Below, piece by piece: positions 1 to 7,719 of a stretch of 27,430 bases of DNA. The position numbers and the translations under genes are program-made. The notes below the pieces were generated by a model that was given only the letters and a program-made list of their open reading frames with translations, had not been told where the DNA came from and made no database searches. The stretch is from the NCBI GenBank assembly GCA_900751755.1, contig CAADSP010000077.1, positions 1 through 27,430 of the forward strand, written 5' to 3'. The stretch's first letter is position 1; each line of letters starts with the position of its first letter. This DNA is from an uncultured Collinsella sp. Its GTDB lineage: Bacteria; Actinomycetota; Coriobacteriia; Coriobacteriales; Coriobacteriaceae.

Positions 1-1
1 C

Positions 2-883
2 ATAAAAATTTATGGAAAATCCATGTTCCGTACATTTCTTTCCCAGCTTTTAAGAAACCCCGTTTACGCACAGGCCGATTTGGAGCTGTACGAATTTTTC
101 AAGAGTCAGGGCGCAGCGATTGTCAATGACGCTTCTGACTTTGCCGGAACAAACGGCTGCTATCTCTATCAGGGACGGGATGTGAAGGAGGACAAGGATA
201 GGTGCTTAAAAGACCAGATACTTGTTATCGCTCCTCATGAAGCACTCATTTCCTCTGACACATGGCTGAAATGTCGGAAAAAACTTATGGCAAATACCAC
301 CTTCCAGCAGGGACGAAAACCGAAGAACACTTGGATGGCTGGAAAAATCAAGTGCGGTCATTGTGGGTATGCTCTGAAAGCCACCCATGTACCAAACAGC
401 ACCGGGTATTTCCGCTGTACCAAACGGACGGAAAATAAAGGCTGTCCGGGCTGCGGGAAAATCCGCAAAGAAGAATTTGAGCAATTCATTTTCTCGGCCA
501 TGCAGGAAAAGTTCAAAGATTTTCAGATACTCCACGGCAGGGAGGAAAAAGTCAATCCGAAACTGACAGCCTATCAAGTGGAACTGGCACAGGTGGAGGC
601 AGAAATTGAAAAGCTGCTGGATACGCTGACCGGAGCCAATGCGACCTTGCTTGCCTACGCTAACAAAAAAATTGAAGAACTGGACACCCGACGCCAGACC
701 ATTTCAAAGGCAATCGCTGAATTGAGCGTTGAAACCATATCTCCCCAGCAGATAAAGAAGTTATCCTATTATCTCGACAACTGGGACAGCATAGATTTTG
801 ACGACAAAAGAAAAGCCGCCGATGGTTTGATCTCTACGATCAAGGCCACCAGCGACCGTGTTCAGATAGAGTGGAAAATCTGA
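2..883 (+). CDS. Large serine recombinase, 3' part (cut by window start)
   Basis: C-terminal part of a site-specific serine recombinase that integrates or excises a mobile element. The reading frame is open from base 2, so the ATG at 23 is probably internal and the N-terminal resolvase domain lies outside the window. Seen (numbered from the ATG at 23): the recombinase-domain end with 'LRNPVYAQADLELYEFF' and 'GCYLYQGRD', then a zinc beta-ribbon with C111-x2-C114, C132 and C141/C144, then a predicted coiled coil around residues 180-230. This order is that of large serine recombinases of Firmicutes conjugative elements. Base composition is AT-rich with AAA/GAA-rich codon use, unlike every downstream gene, which indicates transfer. 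Such genes usually sit at the end of their element, so an attachment site is expected just downstream. Confidence 0.9.
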   Translation: MKIYGKSMFRTFLSQLLRNPVYAQADLELYEFFKSQGAAIVNDASDFAGTNGCYLYQGRDVKEDKDRCLKDQILVIAPHEALISSDTWLKCRKKLMANTTFQQGRKPKNTWMAGKIKCGHCGYALKATHVPNSTGYFRCTKRTENKGCPGCGKIRKEEFEQFIFSAMQEKFKDFQILHGREEKVNPKLTAYQVELAQVEAEIEKLLDTLTGANATLLAYANKKIEELDTRRQTISKAIAELSVETISPQQIKKLSYYLDNWDSIDFDDKRKAADGLISTIKATSDRVQIEWKI

Positions 884-960
884 CATTTCCGCTCTATCGC
901 CCCTCATTTCTATTTTATCTTGTTTGTACCCCTTGTACACCGATGTTTTCTTAAGATTTG

Positions 961-987
961 GGACAAATAAACCTGATTAATTTGTCC
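961..987. promoter_or_regulatory. Inverted repeat beside a -10-like box, upstream of metY
   Basis: Perfect 8-bp dyad GGACAAAT (961-968) / ATTTGTCC (980-987) with an 11-nt spacer, followed at once by TATAAC (988-993), a possible -10 box. The dyad would cover the -35 region of a promoter for the sulfhydrylase gene, fitting an operator. It lies in the transition from AT-rich element DNA to GC-rich chromosome, so it could instead belong to the element end. No T-run follows, so it is not a standard terminator. Confidence 0.4.
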
Positions 988-999
988 TATAACCTACCT

Positions 1000-1076
1000 T
1001 TGGGATGGGTTGAGAGGGGTGCAGGGTAGCGGTATCGTGAACCGAATGAAACGTAACCCAGGCAAGGGAGCTAGAT
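1000..1076 (+). promoter_or_regulatory. Possible structured 5' leader of metY
   Basis: If transcription starts near 1000, the leader is about 75 nt. It can form an outer pairing GGGTT/AACCC and an inner hairpin CGGT-atcgtga-ACCG, with GAGAGGGGTGCAGGGT on one side and AATGAAAC on the other. The spacing and words loosely recall SAM-sensing leaders, but the conserved core of the SAM-I class is not complete. The end contains the ribosome-binding site AAGGGAG. Folding by eye only; function unproven. Confidence 0.25.
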
Positions 1077-2360
1077 ATGAGCGAGCAGACCATCGGTACT
1101 ACATGTGTTCAGGGCGGCTATCACCCGGGAGATGCCGAGCCGCGCCAGGTGCCCATCTACCAGTCCACCACGTGGAAATACGACACGTCCGAGCACATGG
1201 GCAAGCTGTTTGACCTGGAGGAGTCGGGCTACTTCTACAGCCGTCTACAGAACCCCACGTGCGATCTGGTTGCCGCCAAGATCTGCGAGATGGAGGGCGG
1301 CACCGCTGCGATGCTCACGAGCTCGGGCATGGCTGCGAATTTCCTCGCGATCTTTAACGTGGCCGGTGCCGGCGATCATGTGGTCGCGAGCTCTGCCATT
1401 TACGGCGGTACGTATAACCTGCTCGCCCACACCATGGGCCGCATGGGCGTGACCTGCACGTTCGTCGCCCCCGACTGCACCGATGAGGAGCTGGAGGCAG
1501 CCTTTGAGCCCAATACCAAGCTCGTCTTTGGCGAGACGATCGCAAACCCCGCCCTTGCCGTGCTCGATATTGAGCGCTTTGCCAAGGCCGCACATGACCA
1601 CGGCGTGCCGCTGATGGTCGACAACACCTTCCCGACACCCGTGATGTGCCGTCCCTTTGAGTGGGGCGCCGACATCGTTACGCACTCCACCACCAAGTAC
1701 ATGGATGGACATGCTGCCTACCTGGGCGGCGTGATCGTCGACCACGGCCAGTTTGACTGGATGGCCCATGCGGACAAGTTCCCGGGTCTCACCACGCCTG
1801 ACGAGAGCTACCATGGCGTGACCTATGCCGAGAAGTTCGGTCGCGAGGGCGCCTTCATTACCAAGGCCACCGCGCAGCTCATGCGCGATCTTGGCCCCAT
1901 GCAGAACCCGCAGGCGGCGTTCTTCTTGAACAGCTCGCTCGAGAGCCTGCATGTGCGCATGCCGCGTCATTGCGAGAACGGCCTGGCCGTTGCCAAGTTC
2001 CTGCAGAGCCATCCCAAGGTGCGCTTCGTGAGCTATCCGGGTCTGGAGGGCGACAAGTACTATGACCTCGCTCAGAAGTACATGCCAAACGGTACCTGCG
2101 GCGTTGTGAGCTTTGGCTTTAATGGTGGTCGCGCGGCGGCCGAGACCTTTATGAAGAGCCTCAAGCTCGCCCAGATCGCCACGCACGTGGCCGACGCCCG
2201 CACTTGCTGCCTGCATCCTGCTAACGCCACGCATCGCCAGATGAACGATGAGGAGCTCATCGCCTGCGGTATCTCCGCCGACATGGTGCGCCTGTCGTGC
2301 GGCCTCGAGGACACGGCCGATCTGATTGCCGACCTTGAGCAGGCGCTCGAGCAGTGCTAG
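1077..2360 (+). CDS. metY: O-acetylhomoserine sulfhydrylase (Cys/Met metabolism PLP enzyme)
   Basis: Pyridoxal-phosphate enzyme of the Cys/Met metabolism family, expected to make homocysteine from O-acetylhomoserine and sulfide in the cytoplasm. Length 427 aa matches MetY (about 430) rather than the shorter cystathionine synthases. Seen: 'YSRLQNPT' (residues 54-61), the phosphate-binding 'SSGMAA' (82-87), Tyr109 in 'IYGGTY' that would stack on the cofactor, Asp182 in 'VDNTF' that holds the pyridine nitrogen, and the Schiff-base Lys207 in 'STTKYMDGH'. The start at 1077 follows AAGGGAG with proper spacing. A methionine gamma-lyase or O-acetylserine enzyme of the same fold cannot be fully excluded. 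The gene stands alone and may be controlled by the leader and dyad just upstream. Confidence 0.88.
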   Translation: MSEQTIGTTCVQGGYHPGDAEPRQVPIYQSTTWKYDTSEHMGKLFDLEESGYFYSRLQNPTCDLVAAKICEMEGGTAAMLTSSGMAANFLAIFNVAGAGDHVVASSAIYGGTYNLLAHTMGRMGVTCTFVAPDCTDEELEAAFEPNTKLVFGETIANPALAVLDIERFAKAAHDHGVPLMVDNTFPTPVMCRPFEWGADIVTHSTTKYMDGHAAYLGGVIVDHGQFDWMAHADKFPGLTTPDESYHGVTYAEKFGREGAFITKATAQLMRDLGPMQNPQAAFFLNSSLESLHVRMPRHCENGLAVAKFLQSHPKVRFVSYPGLEGDKYYDLAQKYMPNGTCGVVSFGFNGGRAAAETFMKSLKLAQIATHVADARTCCLHPANATHRQMNDEELIACGISADMVRLSCGLEDTADLIADLEQALEQC

Positions 2361-2460
2361 GCTAGCGTTCGTGCAAGGCGCCGATGCTGGCAGAAAGCTT
2401 CGGTGACCTTTCGTTCCGATTCCGTAGGCGGGACCTCAATCGCGGCTGTTTGCAGGCGAT

Positions 2461-2477
2461 CGGGGCCCCGTTTTTTT
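2461..2477 (+). terminator. GC palindrome followed by T7, possible terminator
   Basis: CGGGGCCCCG (2461-2470) is followed by seven Ts. The palindrome leaves little room for a loop (CGG-GGCC-CCG gives only a 3-bp stem), so this is a weak or non-canonical terminator between metY and the MFS gene. Confidence 0.35.
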
Positions 2478-2503
2478 GCGTTAGGCCACTCGAAAGGATG
2501 GAT

Positions 2504-3808
2504 ATGGAGAAAACTGCAGAGCAGCTGCGCCGCGAGCACATTGCCCTAGAGGGCGACTCCCATGGCAAGAACAAGTGGGCGATTCTGTTTACCGTGCTCA
2601 TCATGACGTTTATGGTGTGTCTGGATTCGACCGTCGTGACCGTGGCGCTGCCCGTGATGCAAAAGGAGCTGGGCGTGGGCCTCGATCGCATTCAACTGGT
2701 GAGCTCGGTGTACCTGCTTGCGACATGCGTGGCTATGTTGCCGTTTGGCCGTCTGGGCGACGTGCGCGGCAAGGTGAATGTGTTCCAGCTGGGCGTCATC
2801 GTCTTTTCGGTCGGTTCGCTGCTGTGCGGCCTTTCGGCCTCGCTCGAGGTTCTTATCCTGGCACGCATTGTTCAGGGCATCGGTTGCGCGGCGGCCATGG
2901 CTAACAACATGGGTATCATCACCGAGTCGTTTCCGGCGCGCGAACGTGGCCGTGCCATGGGTATTCTCGCAACCTTTGTGGCCCTCGGCATGATGTGTGG
3001 CCCCGTGCTCGGCGGCATGCTGGTGGCAAGCTTTCCCTGGGAGAGTATCTTCCTCATCAACCTGCCTATTGGCGTCATCTCGTTTATCGTGGGGCTCTAC
3101 ACGCTGCCGCATGTTAAGCCGGAGGCCGGCGAGCGCCCCATGTCCCTGATCGAGGCTGCTCGTCGCTGCTTTGCAAATTCGGCCTTCACCATCAACCTTG
3201 CCTGCATGCTCATCGTGTTCGTTGGCATTGGCGCATCCGAGTTTATCCTGCCGTTCTATTTTCAGGACGCGCATGGGTTTGGGTCTGACGTTTCGGGCCT
3301 GCTGTTTTTGGCGCTGCCAATGGTGAATGCCTTTATCGGCCCGCTTTCGGGTACGGTTTCGGACCGCGTTGGCTGCGAGGGCCCCACGGCGGTCGGCCTG
3401 GGCGTGTATGTGTGCGGTCTCTTTGCGGTAAGCACGCTCAACGAGCGCTCTGCTATCCCTGTGATCGTGTGCTGTGTCGCATTTATGTCGTGTGGTACGT
3501 CGATTTTCCAGAGCCCCAACAACTCGCTGTACATGGGCTCGGCTCCGCGTGAAGCGCTCGGCTTTGCGGGCAGCCTGGGTAGCCTGGCGCGCTATGCGGG
3601 TATGGCAGTGGGCATTACGGCGGCGTCGCATATCCTGTATGGGCAGATGAGCGTGGCGATGGGCGAGGCCGTGACTAGTTTCGTTGCAGACCGTCCGGAT
3701 GTGTTCTTGTTTGGTTTCCGTTCGGTGTTCTATGTGTTGATGGCTGTGGCCGCTGTGGGCTTTGCGCTCGCTATGGTGCGTTTGGTGAGGGTGAGCGCCC
3801 GCCATTAG
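2504..3808 (+). CDS. MFS transporter, DHA2 (EmrB/QacA) family
   Basis: Integral membrane exporter, proton-driven by family. The frame is open further upstream, but the start at 2504 is chosen because GAAAGG (2492-2497) is spaced 6 nt from it; the ATG at 2498 abuts the site. Product 434 aa. Seen: a cytoplasmic N-terminus, then TM1 with the DHA2 signature 'LDSTVVTVALP' (residues 40-50), motif A-like 'FGRLGDVRGK' (81-90), and 'ARIVQGIGCAAAMANN' in TM4, plus many further hydrophobic segments consistent with 12-14 helices. Substrate cannot be read from sequence; relatives export drugs, dyes or metabolites. It is slightly shorter than typical 14-helix members (about 470-500 aa). No linked regulator is seen. 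Confidence 0.88.
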   Translation: MEKTAEQLRREHIALEGDSHGKNKWAILFTVLIMTFMVCLDSTVVTVALPVMQKELGVGLDRIQLVSSVYLLATCVAMLPFGRLGDVRGKVNVFQLGVIVFSVGSLLCGLSASLEVLILARIVQGIGCAAAMANNMGIITESFPARERGRAMGILATFVALGMMCGPVLGGMLVASFPWESIFLINLPIGVISFIVGLYTLPHVKPEAGERPMSLIEAARRCFANSAFTINLACMLIVFVGIGASEFILPFYFQDAHGFGSDVSGLLFLALPMVNAFIGPLSGTVSDRVGCEGPTAVGLGVYVCGLFAVSTLNERSAIPVIVCCVAFMSCGTSIFQSPNNSLYMGSAPREALGFAGSLGSLARYAGMAVGITAASHILYGQMSVAMGEAVTSFVADRPDVFLFGFRSVFYVLMAVAAVGFALAMVRLVRVSARH

Positions 3809-3933
3809 CTTGTGGAGGCAGGCTTGCCACGAATCGGCCCATCTACTGGTCTTGCGGCTTTATGGTGCGATGCGGCTTGTGGGACGGGTGGGGGTCGGTC
3901 CGTGGTAGACTATCGAACAACGTTTATTAATCG

Positions 3934-3951
3934 CGCGGTATCGTTGCCGCG
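3934..3951 (+). promoter_or_regulatory. Hairpin next to the xpt ribosome-binding site
   Basis: Stem 3934-3940 / 3945-3951 (CGCGGTA with TGCCGCG, one G-T pair) around a 4-nt loop, directly followed by GAGAAGGGG, the xpt Shine-Dalgarno. A possible translation-tuning hairpin. A TAGACT at 3906-3911 could be the -10 box. The conserved purine-riboswitch core was not found in 3809-3966. Confidence 0.35.
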
Positions 3952-3966
3952 AGAAGGGGTTGCGCC

Positions 3967-4545
3967 ATGCAGGAGCTTGAGGATCGTATTCGCCATGACG
4001 GCATCGTAAAGGCCGGTAACGTCCTTAAGGTTGATGCCTTCCTCAACCACCAGTGCGACGTTGAGCTGTTCGACCACATGGGCGCCGAGTGGGCCCGTCT
4101 GTTCGAGGGCGTCGAGATCAATAAGATCCTGACGATTGAGGCTTCGGGCATTGGCATGGCTTGCATCGCGGCTCAGCATTTTGGCGGTGTGCCGGTGGTC
4201 TTTGCCAAGAAGGCGCAGTCCATTAACCTTGACGGCGAGCAGTATGCCACGACCATCTACTCCTTTACCAAGCAGAAGGAGTACCCGGTCATCGTTGGCA
4301 AGCGTTTCCTGTCCGAGGGCGACAAGGTCCTGATTATCGACGACTTCTTGGCCAACGGCTGCGCGCTCGAGGGTCTTATCAAGATCTGCGAGGCTGCGGG
4401 TGCCGAGGTGTCCGGTATTGGCATTGCAGTGGAGAAGGGCTTCCAGGGCGGCGGCGATAAGCTCCGCGAGCGCGGCTTCCGCGTCGAGAGCCTGGCCCGT
4501 ATCGCCGATATGGACTGCGAGACCGGCGAGATCACTTTCGCCTAA
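3967..4545 (+). CDS. xpt: Xanthine phosphoribosyltransferase
   Basis: Salvage enzyme that converts xanthine and PRPP to XMP in the cytoplasm. Length 192 aa equals the usual size of Bacillus-type Xpt. Seen: 'MQELEDRI..DG.V..GNVLKVD.FLNHQ' at the N-terminus, 'IEASGIGMA' (residues 58-65), 'FAKKAQSINL' (79-88) and the PRPP loop 'VLIIDDFLANGCA' (121-133) with paired acidic residues. The start follows GAGAAGGGG. It is monocistronic, closed by a strong terminator 29 nt downstream. Unlike many Firmicutes xpt genes, no permease gene follows and no purine riboswitch is recognisable upstream. Confidence 0.93.
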   Translation: MQELEDRIRHDGIVKAGNVLKVDAFLNHQCDVELFDHMGAEWARLFEGVEINKILTIEASGIGMACIAAQHFGGVPVVFAKKAQSINLDGEQYATTIYSFTKQKEYPVIVGKRFLSEGDKVLIIDDFLANGCALEGLIKICEAAGAEVSGIGIAVEKGFQGGGDKLRERGFRVESLARIADMDCETGEITFA

Positions 4546-4573
4546 GCGCGCAACACAAGCGATTGGTATGCGA

Positions 4574-4607
4574 TGTGACAAAGGGCTTTCCCTTTGTCAC
4601 ATTTTTT
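4574..4607 (+). terminator. Strong intrinsic terminator after xpt (repeat-like stem)
   Basis: Perfect 12-bp stem TGTGACAAAGGG (4574-4585) / CCCTTTGTCACA (4590-4601), CTTT loop, then six Ts (4602-4607). The stem sequence is nearly the same as the palindrome at 21589-21619, so the terminator may derive from, or belong to, a dispersed palindromic repeat family. Confidence 0.9.
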
Positions 4608-4627
4608 GTATGAGGGGAGGTGTTGAT

Positions 4628-5008
4628 ATGGACGAGAACAAGATGGGATGGCGCGAGTATGCGCGCTATGCCGAGATGTCGGCCGAGGAGTTGGCGCGCG
4701 ATTGCGAGGTGCAGGTGTTTCGCGCGACTGGTCCGGGCGGACAAGGCGTCAACACGACGGACTCGGCGGTGCGCATGAAACATATCCCTTCGGGAATTAC
4801 CGTGACGGCGCGCGAGAGCCGCAGTCAGTTCCAAAACCGTAGTAGCTGCCTGCGTAAGCTGCGCGCTGAGCTTGGGCGTCGCGGGCGTCCGCCGCGCCGG
4901 CGCGTAAAGACCAAGGTGCCTCAGCGCTCTCGCCAGCGCAGGCTCAATGACAAGCACTTCAACGCCATTAAAAAGGCCAACCGTCGCAAGCCGGGCAGCG
5001 ATGAATAG
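4628..5008 (+). CDS. Peptide chain release factor-like protein (GGQ domain, ribosome rescue candidate)
   Basis: Small 126-aa protein with only the catalytic domain of class I release factors. Seen: 'RATGPGGQGVNTTDSAVRM' with the GGQ at residues 37-39, which hydrolyses peptidyl-tRNA on the ribosome, then 'HIPSGI' and 'ESRSQFQNR', and a very basic C-terminal tail (residues about 85-123) as in ArfB/YaeJ-type rescue factors. The stop-codon recognition domains of RF1/RF2 are absent, which points to release from stalled, non-stop ribosomes. The GGQ region reads more like RF2 domain 3 than like classical ArfB, so it may be a separate release-factor-derived lineage. The start at 4628 is set by AGGGGAGG (4613-4620); the longer open frame upstream overlaps the xpt terminator and is rejected. 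Confidence 0.82.
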   Translation: MDENKMGWREYARYAEMSAEELARDCEVQVFRATGPGGQGVNTTDSAVRMKHIPSGITVTARESRSQFQNRSSCLRKLRAELGRRGRPPRRRVKTKVPQRSRQRRLNDKHFNAIKKANRRKPGSDE

Positions 5009-5016
5009 CCTCCTCA

Positions 5017-5087
5017 TAAGTTGCGGTGAAATAGGGACTGTTTTGAGGCTTTAGCTGCATAAACAGTCCCTATTTCACCGCAACTTA
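5017..5087. repeat. 27-bp perfect inverted repeat between convergent genes
   Basis: Arms 5017-5043 and 5061-5087 are perfect reverse complements around a 17-nt loop. The arms contain GTGAAATAGGGACTGTTT and its complement. It lies between the convergent release-factor-like gene and the lipid kinase gene and could act as a bidirectional transcription stop, though no clear T-run follows on either strand. The GGGACTGT/ACAGTCCC core links it to the palindromes at 4574 and 21589. Confidence 0.85.
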
Positions 5088-5094
5088 GGTGGGG

Positions 5095-6057
5095 CTAGCG
5101 GGTGGGGTGCCAGACGTGGAGGGCTCCGCCGAGGACGTCGACCTCGATGCGCGAGGCGACGATGGGCTCGCCATCGGCCTGAATGGGGTAGTCGGGCTCC
5201 TCAAAGGTAAGCTCGGCATGGCGACAGCGGCGCATGCGAACCGGTGGCAGCTTGGTATGGTGGCCATCTTTGGCCGAAAGGAACATGGGAAGCGCGACCG
5301 CGCGCGGAACGGGGCCGCAGGCGTAGCAGACGTCGAGTATGCCGTCACAGGGGTCGGCGTCGGGACAGATGCGATAGCCCGAGCCATAGGTAGGACCCAG
5401 CTGAATCGCCATGATGATCGCTCTCACGCGCTCGGCGGGCGTCCCGTCAAAGCTGACTGTCATGGGGTAGTTGCGATAGCGTAGGCCAAACTGCTCAAGT
5501 CCCGATAGGGTGTAGAGCGGAGCGCCGGCGAGGCCCGTCTTTTTGCGCAGCTCGGTGGTGCCCAGGCCGATGGCGGCATCGATGCCGACCGAGAGCGTCT
5601 GGTCGTAGTACTCAACGGTAGCCTCGCCGCTGCCACTCGCAGGGCTCCACGAGCGAATGCGCCCGATGTCCTGACGCTGCAGATCGCAGGTGAGCAGCGC
5701 GCCAAAATCCTTGCCGGAGAAATCATCGATACCGAGCGTTTGGGCAAAATCGTTGCCAGAGCCCACGGGTAGGATGGCAAGAGCGGGGCGGGTGTCCTCC
5801 TCTTGCGTCATAAGCCCGTTGACGACCTCGTGAATCACGCCGTCGCCGCCAAGGGCGATAACGGTGCGATAGCCCTGAGCCTGTGCGGCCAGCTCCTTGG
5901 CGTGTCCCATGCGCTCGGTCAGCACCAGGTCAAACCGGGATGCGCGCGCGGTCATATCCAAAAAGCGTTGCAGGCGCTCGGCAACTTCGTGCGCCGCACC
6001 CGACTGGGCGGCTGGGTTGGCGATGATGAGCGTGCGGCCAAAATCAGTTGCGTGCAT
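5095..6057 (-). CDS. Diacylglycerol kinase-family lipid kinase (YegS/DgkB-like)
   Basis: Cytoplasmic or membrane-associated lipid kinase that would phosphorylate diacylglycerol or a related lipid with ATP. Seen: 'IIANPAAQSGAA' near the N-terminus, the nucleotide-binding 'ALGGDGVIHEVVNGL' (residues 68-82), 'ILPVGSGNDFA' (95-105), and the C-terminal 'DGILDV..ACGPVP' and 'IQADGEPI' typical of the family. The start at 6057 (320 aa) is preferred over an in-frame ATG at 6129 because GGGAG lies 7 nt upstream and the longer form only adds non-conserved residues. It follows the CLC gene on the same strand with about 90 nt between, so co-transcription is possible. Whether the substrate is diacylglycerol, phosphatidylglycerol or undecaprenol cannot be told. 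Confidence 0.87.
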   Translation of the reverse strand: MHATDFGRTLIIANPAAQSGAAHEVAERLQRFLDMTARASRFDLVLTERMGHAKELAAQAQGYRTVIALGGDGVIHEVVNGLMTQEEDTRPALAILPVGSGNDFAQTLGIDDFSGKDFGALLTCDLQRQDIGRIRSWSPASGSGEATVEYYDQTLSVGIDAAIGLGTTELRKKTGLAGAPLYTLSGLEQFGLRYRNYPMTVSFDGTPAERVRAIIMAIQLGPTYGSGYRICPDADPCDGILDVCYACGPVPRAVALPMFLSAKDGHHTKLPPVRMRRCRHAELTFEEPDYPIQADGEPIVASRIEVDVLGGALHVWHPTR

Positions 6058-6144
6058 GGGGCGACTCCCGGCGTATGACGTGACGGTGCGGTCGCGCTCA
6101 GGTCGAATTGCCCCCGATTGTGGCTGCACGTCGAATACTTACGT

Positions 6145-7566
6145 CTACTGTATCAGGTCGTTGTGGCGCTCGATAGCATCCGCTACCGTACCGCCCTCAT
6201 CTACAATAAGCGAACGGCGCTTGGGCGAGATGATGCGCTGGGCGGGGTACACGCCGCGGTGTCCGGCGGTTAGGTAGCTGATAAAGGCCACGATGACAAA
6301 GAACCCGGCTGCCGTGCCGTGGAACAGGTCGATGGCCATCATACAGGTGGTGATGGGCACGTTGAGGCCGGCGCAGAACACGCCGAGCATGCCCAGCGCT
6401 GCCAGAAAGCTGGGGTCGATTCCGACGAGGCAACCGATACAGCCGCCGAGCGCCGCACCGATACCAAACAGGGGCGTGACCTCGCCGCCTTGGAAGCCGG
6501 CGCCCAGGGTGAGCGCTGTGACGACCAACTTGATGGCTGCGTCCGCCAGGGTGGTGTTGCCGGCAAATCCGGCGCCGGAAAGCCACGTGGAAAGGCCGGC
6601 GTAGTTCCAAGCGTCGAGAAGGGCATAGGCGGCCAAAACCACGAGTGCGCCGATGAGTGCGCGAACGAGGTAATTGGTGATAAAGCGACCGTACAGGCTC
6701 TTGACGGTTCGAACCGACCAGGCAAAGAGGCGTGCCGTCAGACCGAAGATAATTGCGCTGATAACAACGATGACGACCGTTTTGGGCGTCATAGCGGGAA
6801 CGCTGGCGATGACATTCGCTTCGTACTCGGTACCTAGGGCGAGTGATGTAAAGTAGCCGGTAAACGAGGCGACCAGGCAGTAGATGCCCGCGGTGTAGTC
6901 GATCTTGCCGATAAAGCACATCTCCATGCCAAAGAAAGCTCCGGCAAGGGGCGAGCCGAATACGGCGCCAAAGGCCGACGAGATGCCGGCGAGCATGAGG
7001 TCGTGGTGGTCATGCTTTTTGAGGTGGGCGAGGCTCGAGATGTTGCTGGCGATGGTGCCGCCAATCTGCACCGCAGCTCCCTCGCGACCGGCCGAGCCGC
7101 CGGTGAGGTGCGTGAGCGTGGAGCAGACGAAGGTGAGGATGGCCATGCGCATATGGATGAGGCGTGTGCCCAGAGCGGAGTCGATGACCAGGTTGTTACC
7201 GCGTTTGGCGGCAAGACCGTGGTTTTTGTACACCCATGCGGTGGCAACGCCCACAACGGGAAGCAGCACGTAAATCCACGCATGGTGCTCGCGATAATCG
7301 GTCGCGATATTCAGCGAGGTCAAAAACGCCCAAGCGGCAACGCCCATGGCGAGCGAGACGATGACGACGAGTACGAGCAACTTAGCGCTCGCGAGTAGGT
7401 TGCGGGCGTTGCGGCGCGTGTCGGCAGCAAAGAGCTGCTCGGAGCGGGTGATCTGATGCCTGCCTGCCGTGATGACGTCGTTCAGGGAGAAAAAGCCGCC
7501 GTCGTCGAGCGGCTGGGAATGATCCTGCGCCTCATTTGCGCTTTCGGTTTTGTCGTTATGAGCCAT
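6145..7566 (-). CDS. CLC-family anion/proton antiporter, fluoride-type (CLC-F) signatures
   Basis: Multi-pass membrane protein of 473 aa in the CLC superfamily. Seen: 'GGSAGREGAAVQIGG' (residues 156-170) with the gating Glu162; 'RGNNLVIDSAL' (122-132) where chloride CLCs carry GSGIP; and 'GFQGGEVTPLFGIG' (357-370). The GNN and GGEVTP motifs and the absence of the central serine match, from memory, the fluoride/proton antiporter branch, in which this position is Met or Asn. The expected role is fluoride export. There is no C-terminal CBS pair. The start at 7566 follows AGAGGA, and a TATAAT on the minus strand lies 30 nt upstream. No fluoride riboswitch was recognised upstream, which slightly weakens the fluoride assignment. 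Confidence 0.82.
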   Translation of the reverse strand: MAHNDKTESANEAQDHSQPLDDGGFFSLNDVITAGRHQITRSEQLFAADTRRNARNLLASAKLLVLVVIVSLAMGVAAWAFLTSLNIATDYREHHAWIYVLLPVVGVATAWVYKNHGLAAKRGNNLVIDSALGTRLIHMRMAILTFVCSTLTHLTGGSAGREGAAVQIGGTIASNISSLAHLKKHDHHDLMLAGISSAFGAVFGSPLAGAFFGMEMCFIGKIDYTAGIYCLVASFTGYFTSLALGTEYEANVIASVPAMTPKTVVIVVISAIIFGLTARLFAWSVRTVKSLYGRFITNYLVRALIGALVVLAAYALLDAWNYAGLSTWLSGAGFAGNTTLADAAIKLVVTALTLGAGFQGGEVTPLFGIGAALGGCIGCLVGIDPSFLAALGMLGVFCAGLNVPITTCMMAIDLFHGTAAGFFVIVAFISYLTAGHRGVYPAQRIISPKRRSLIVDEGGTVADAIERHNDLIQ

Positions 7567-7595
7567 ACGTTCCTCTTTTAGGTTGCAACGCAAGC

Positions 7596-7601
7596 ATTAT
7601 A
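7596..7601 (-). promoter_or_regulatory. -10 box for the CLC gene
   Basis: Perfect TATAAT on the minus strand, 30 nt upstream of the CLC start, placing a transcript start near 7589. No good -35 hexamer is seen at the expected distance. Confidence 0.5.
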
Positions 7602-7713
7602 AAACGCGGTAAACGCGACGAGCCGGTGGGTTGGTTTCCATTCTGTTTCGCGGTCTGCAACCGACAGGTGTATTTGCGGGCACAGGCCGAGCCGCGGTCG
7701 TGCGTCGGGGGAT

Positions 7714-7719
7714 TATACT
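7714..7719 (+). promoter_or_regulatory. -10 box for moeA
   Basis: TATACT, about 58 nt upstream of the moeA start, in the divergent intergenic region shared with the CLC gene. No convincing -35 box. Confidence 0.4.

Noticed and set aside
1245..2234. Minus-strand open frame opposite metY
   Set aside because: Shadow; the plus strand has all PLP-enzyme motifs.
3809..3966. Purine riboswitch upstream of xpt
   Set aside because: Conserved purine-aptamer core words are absent; only a small hairpin by the Shine-Dalgarno is seen.
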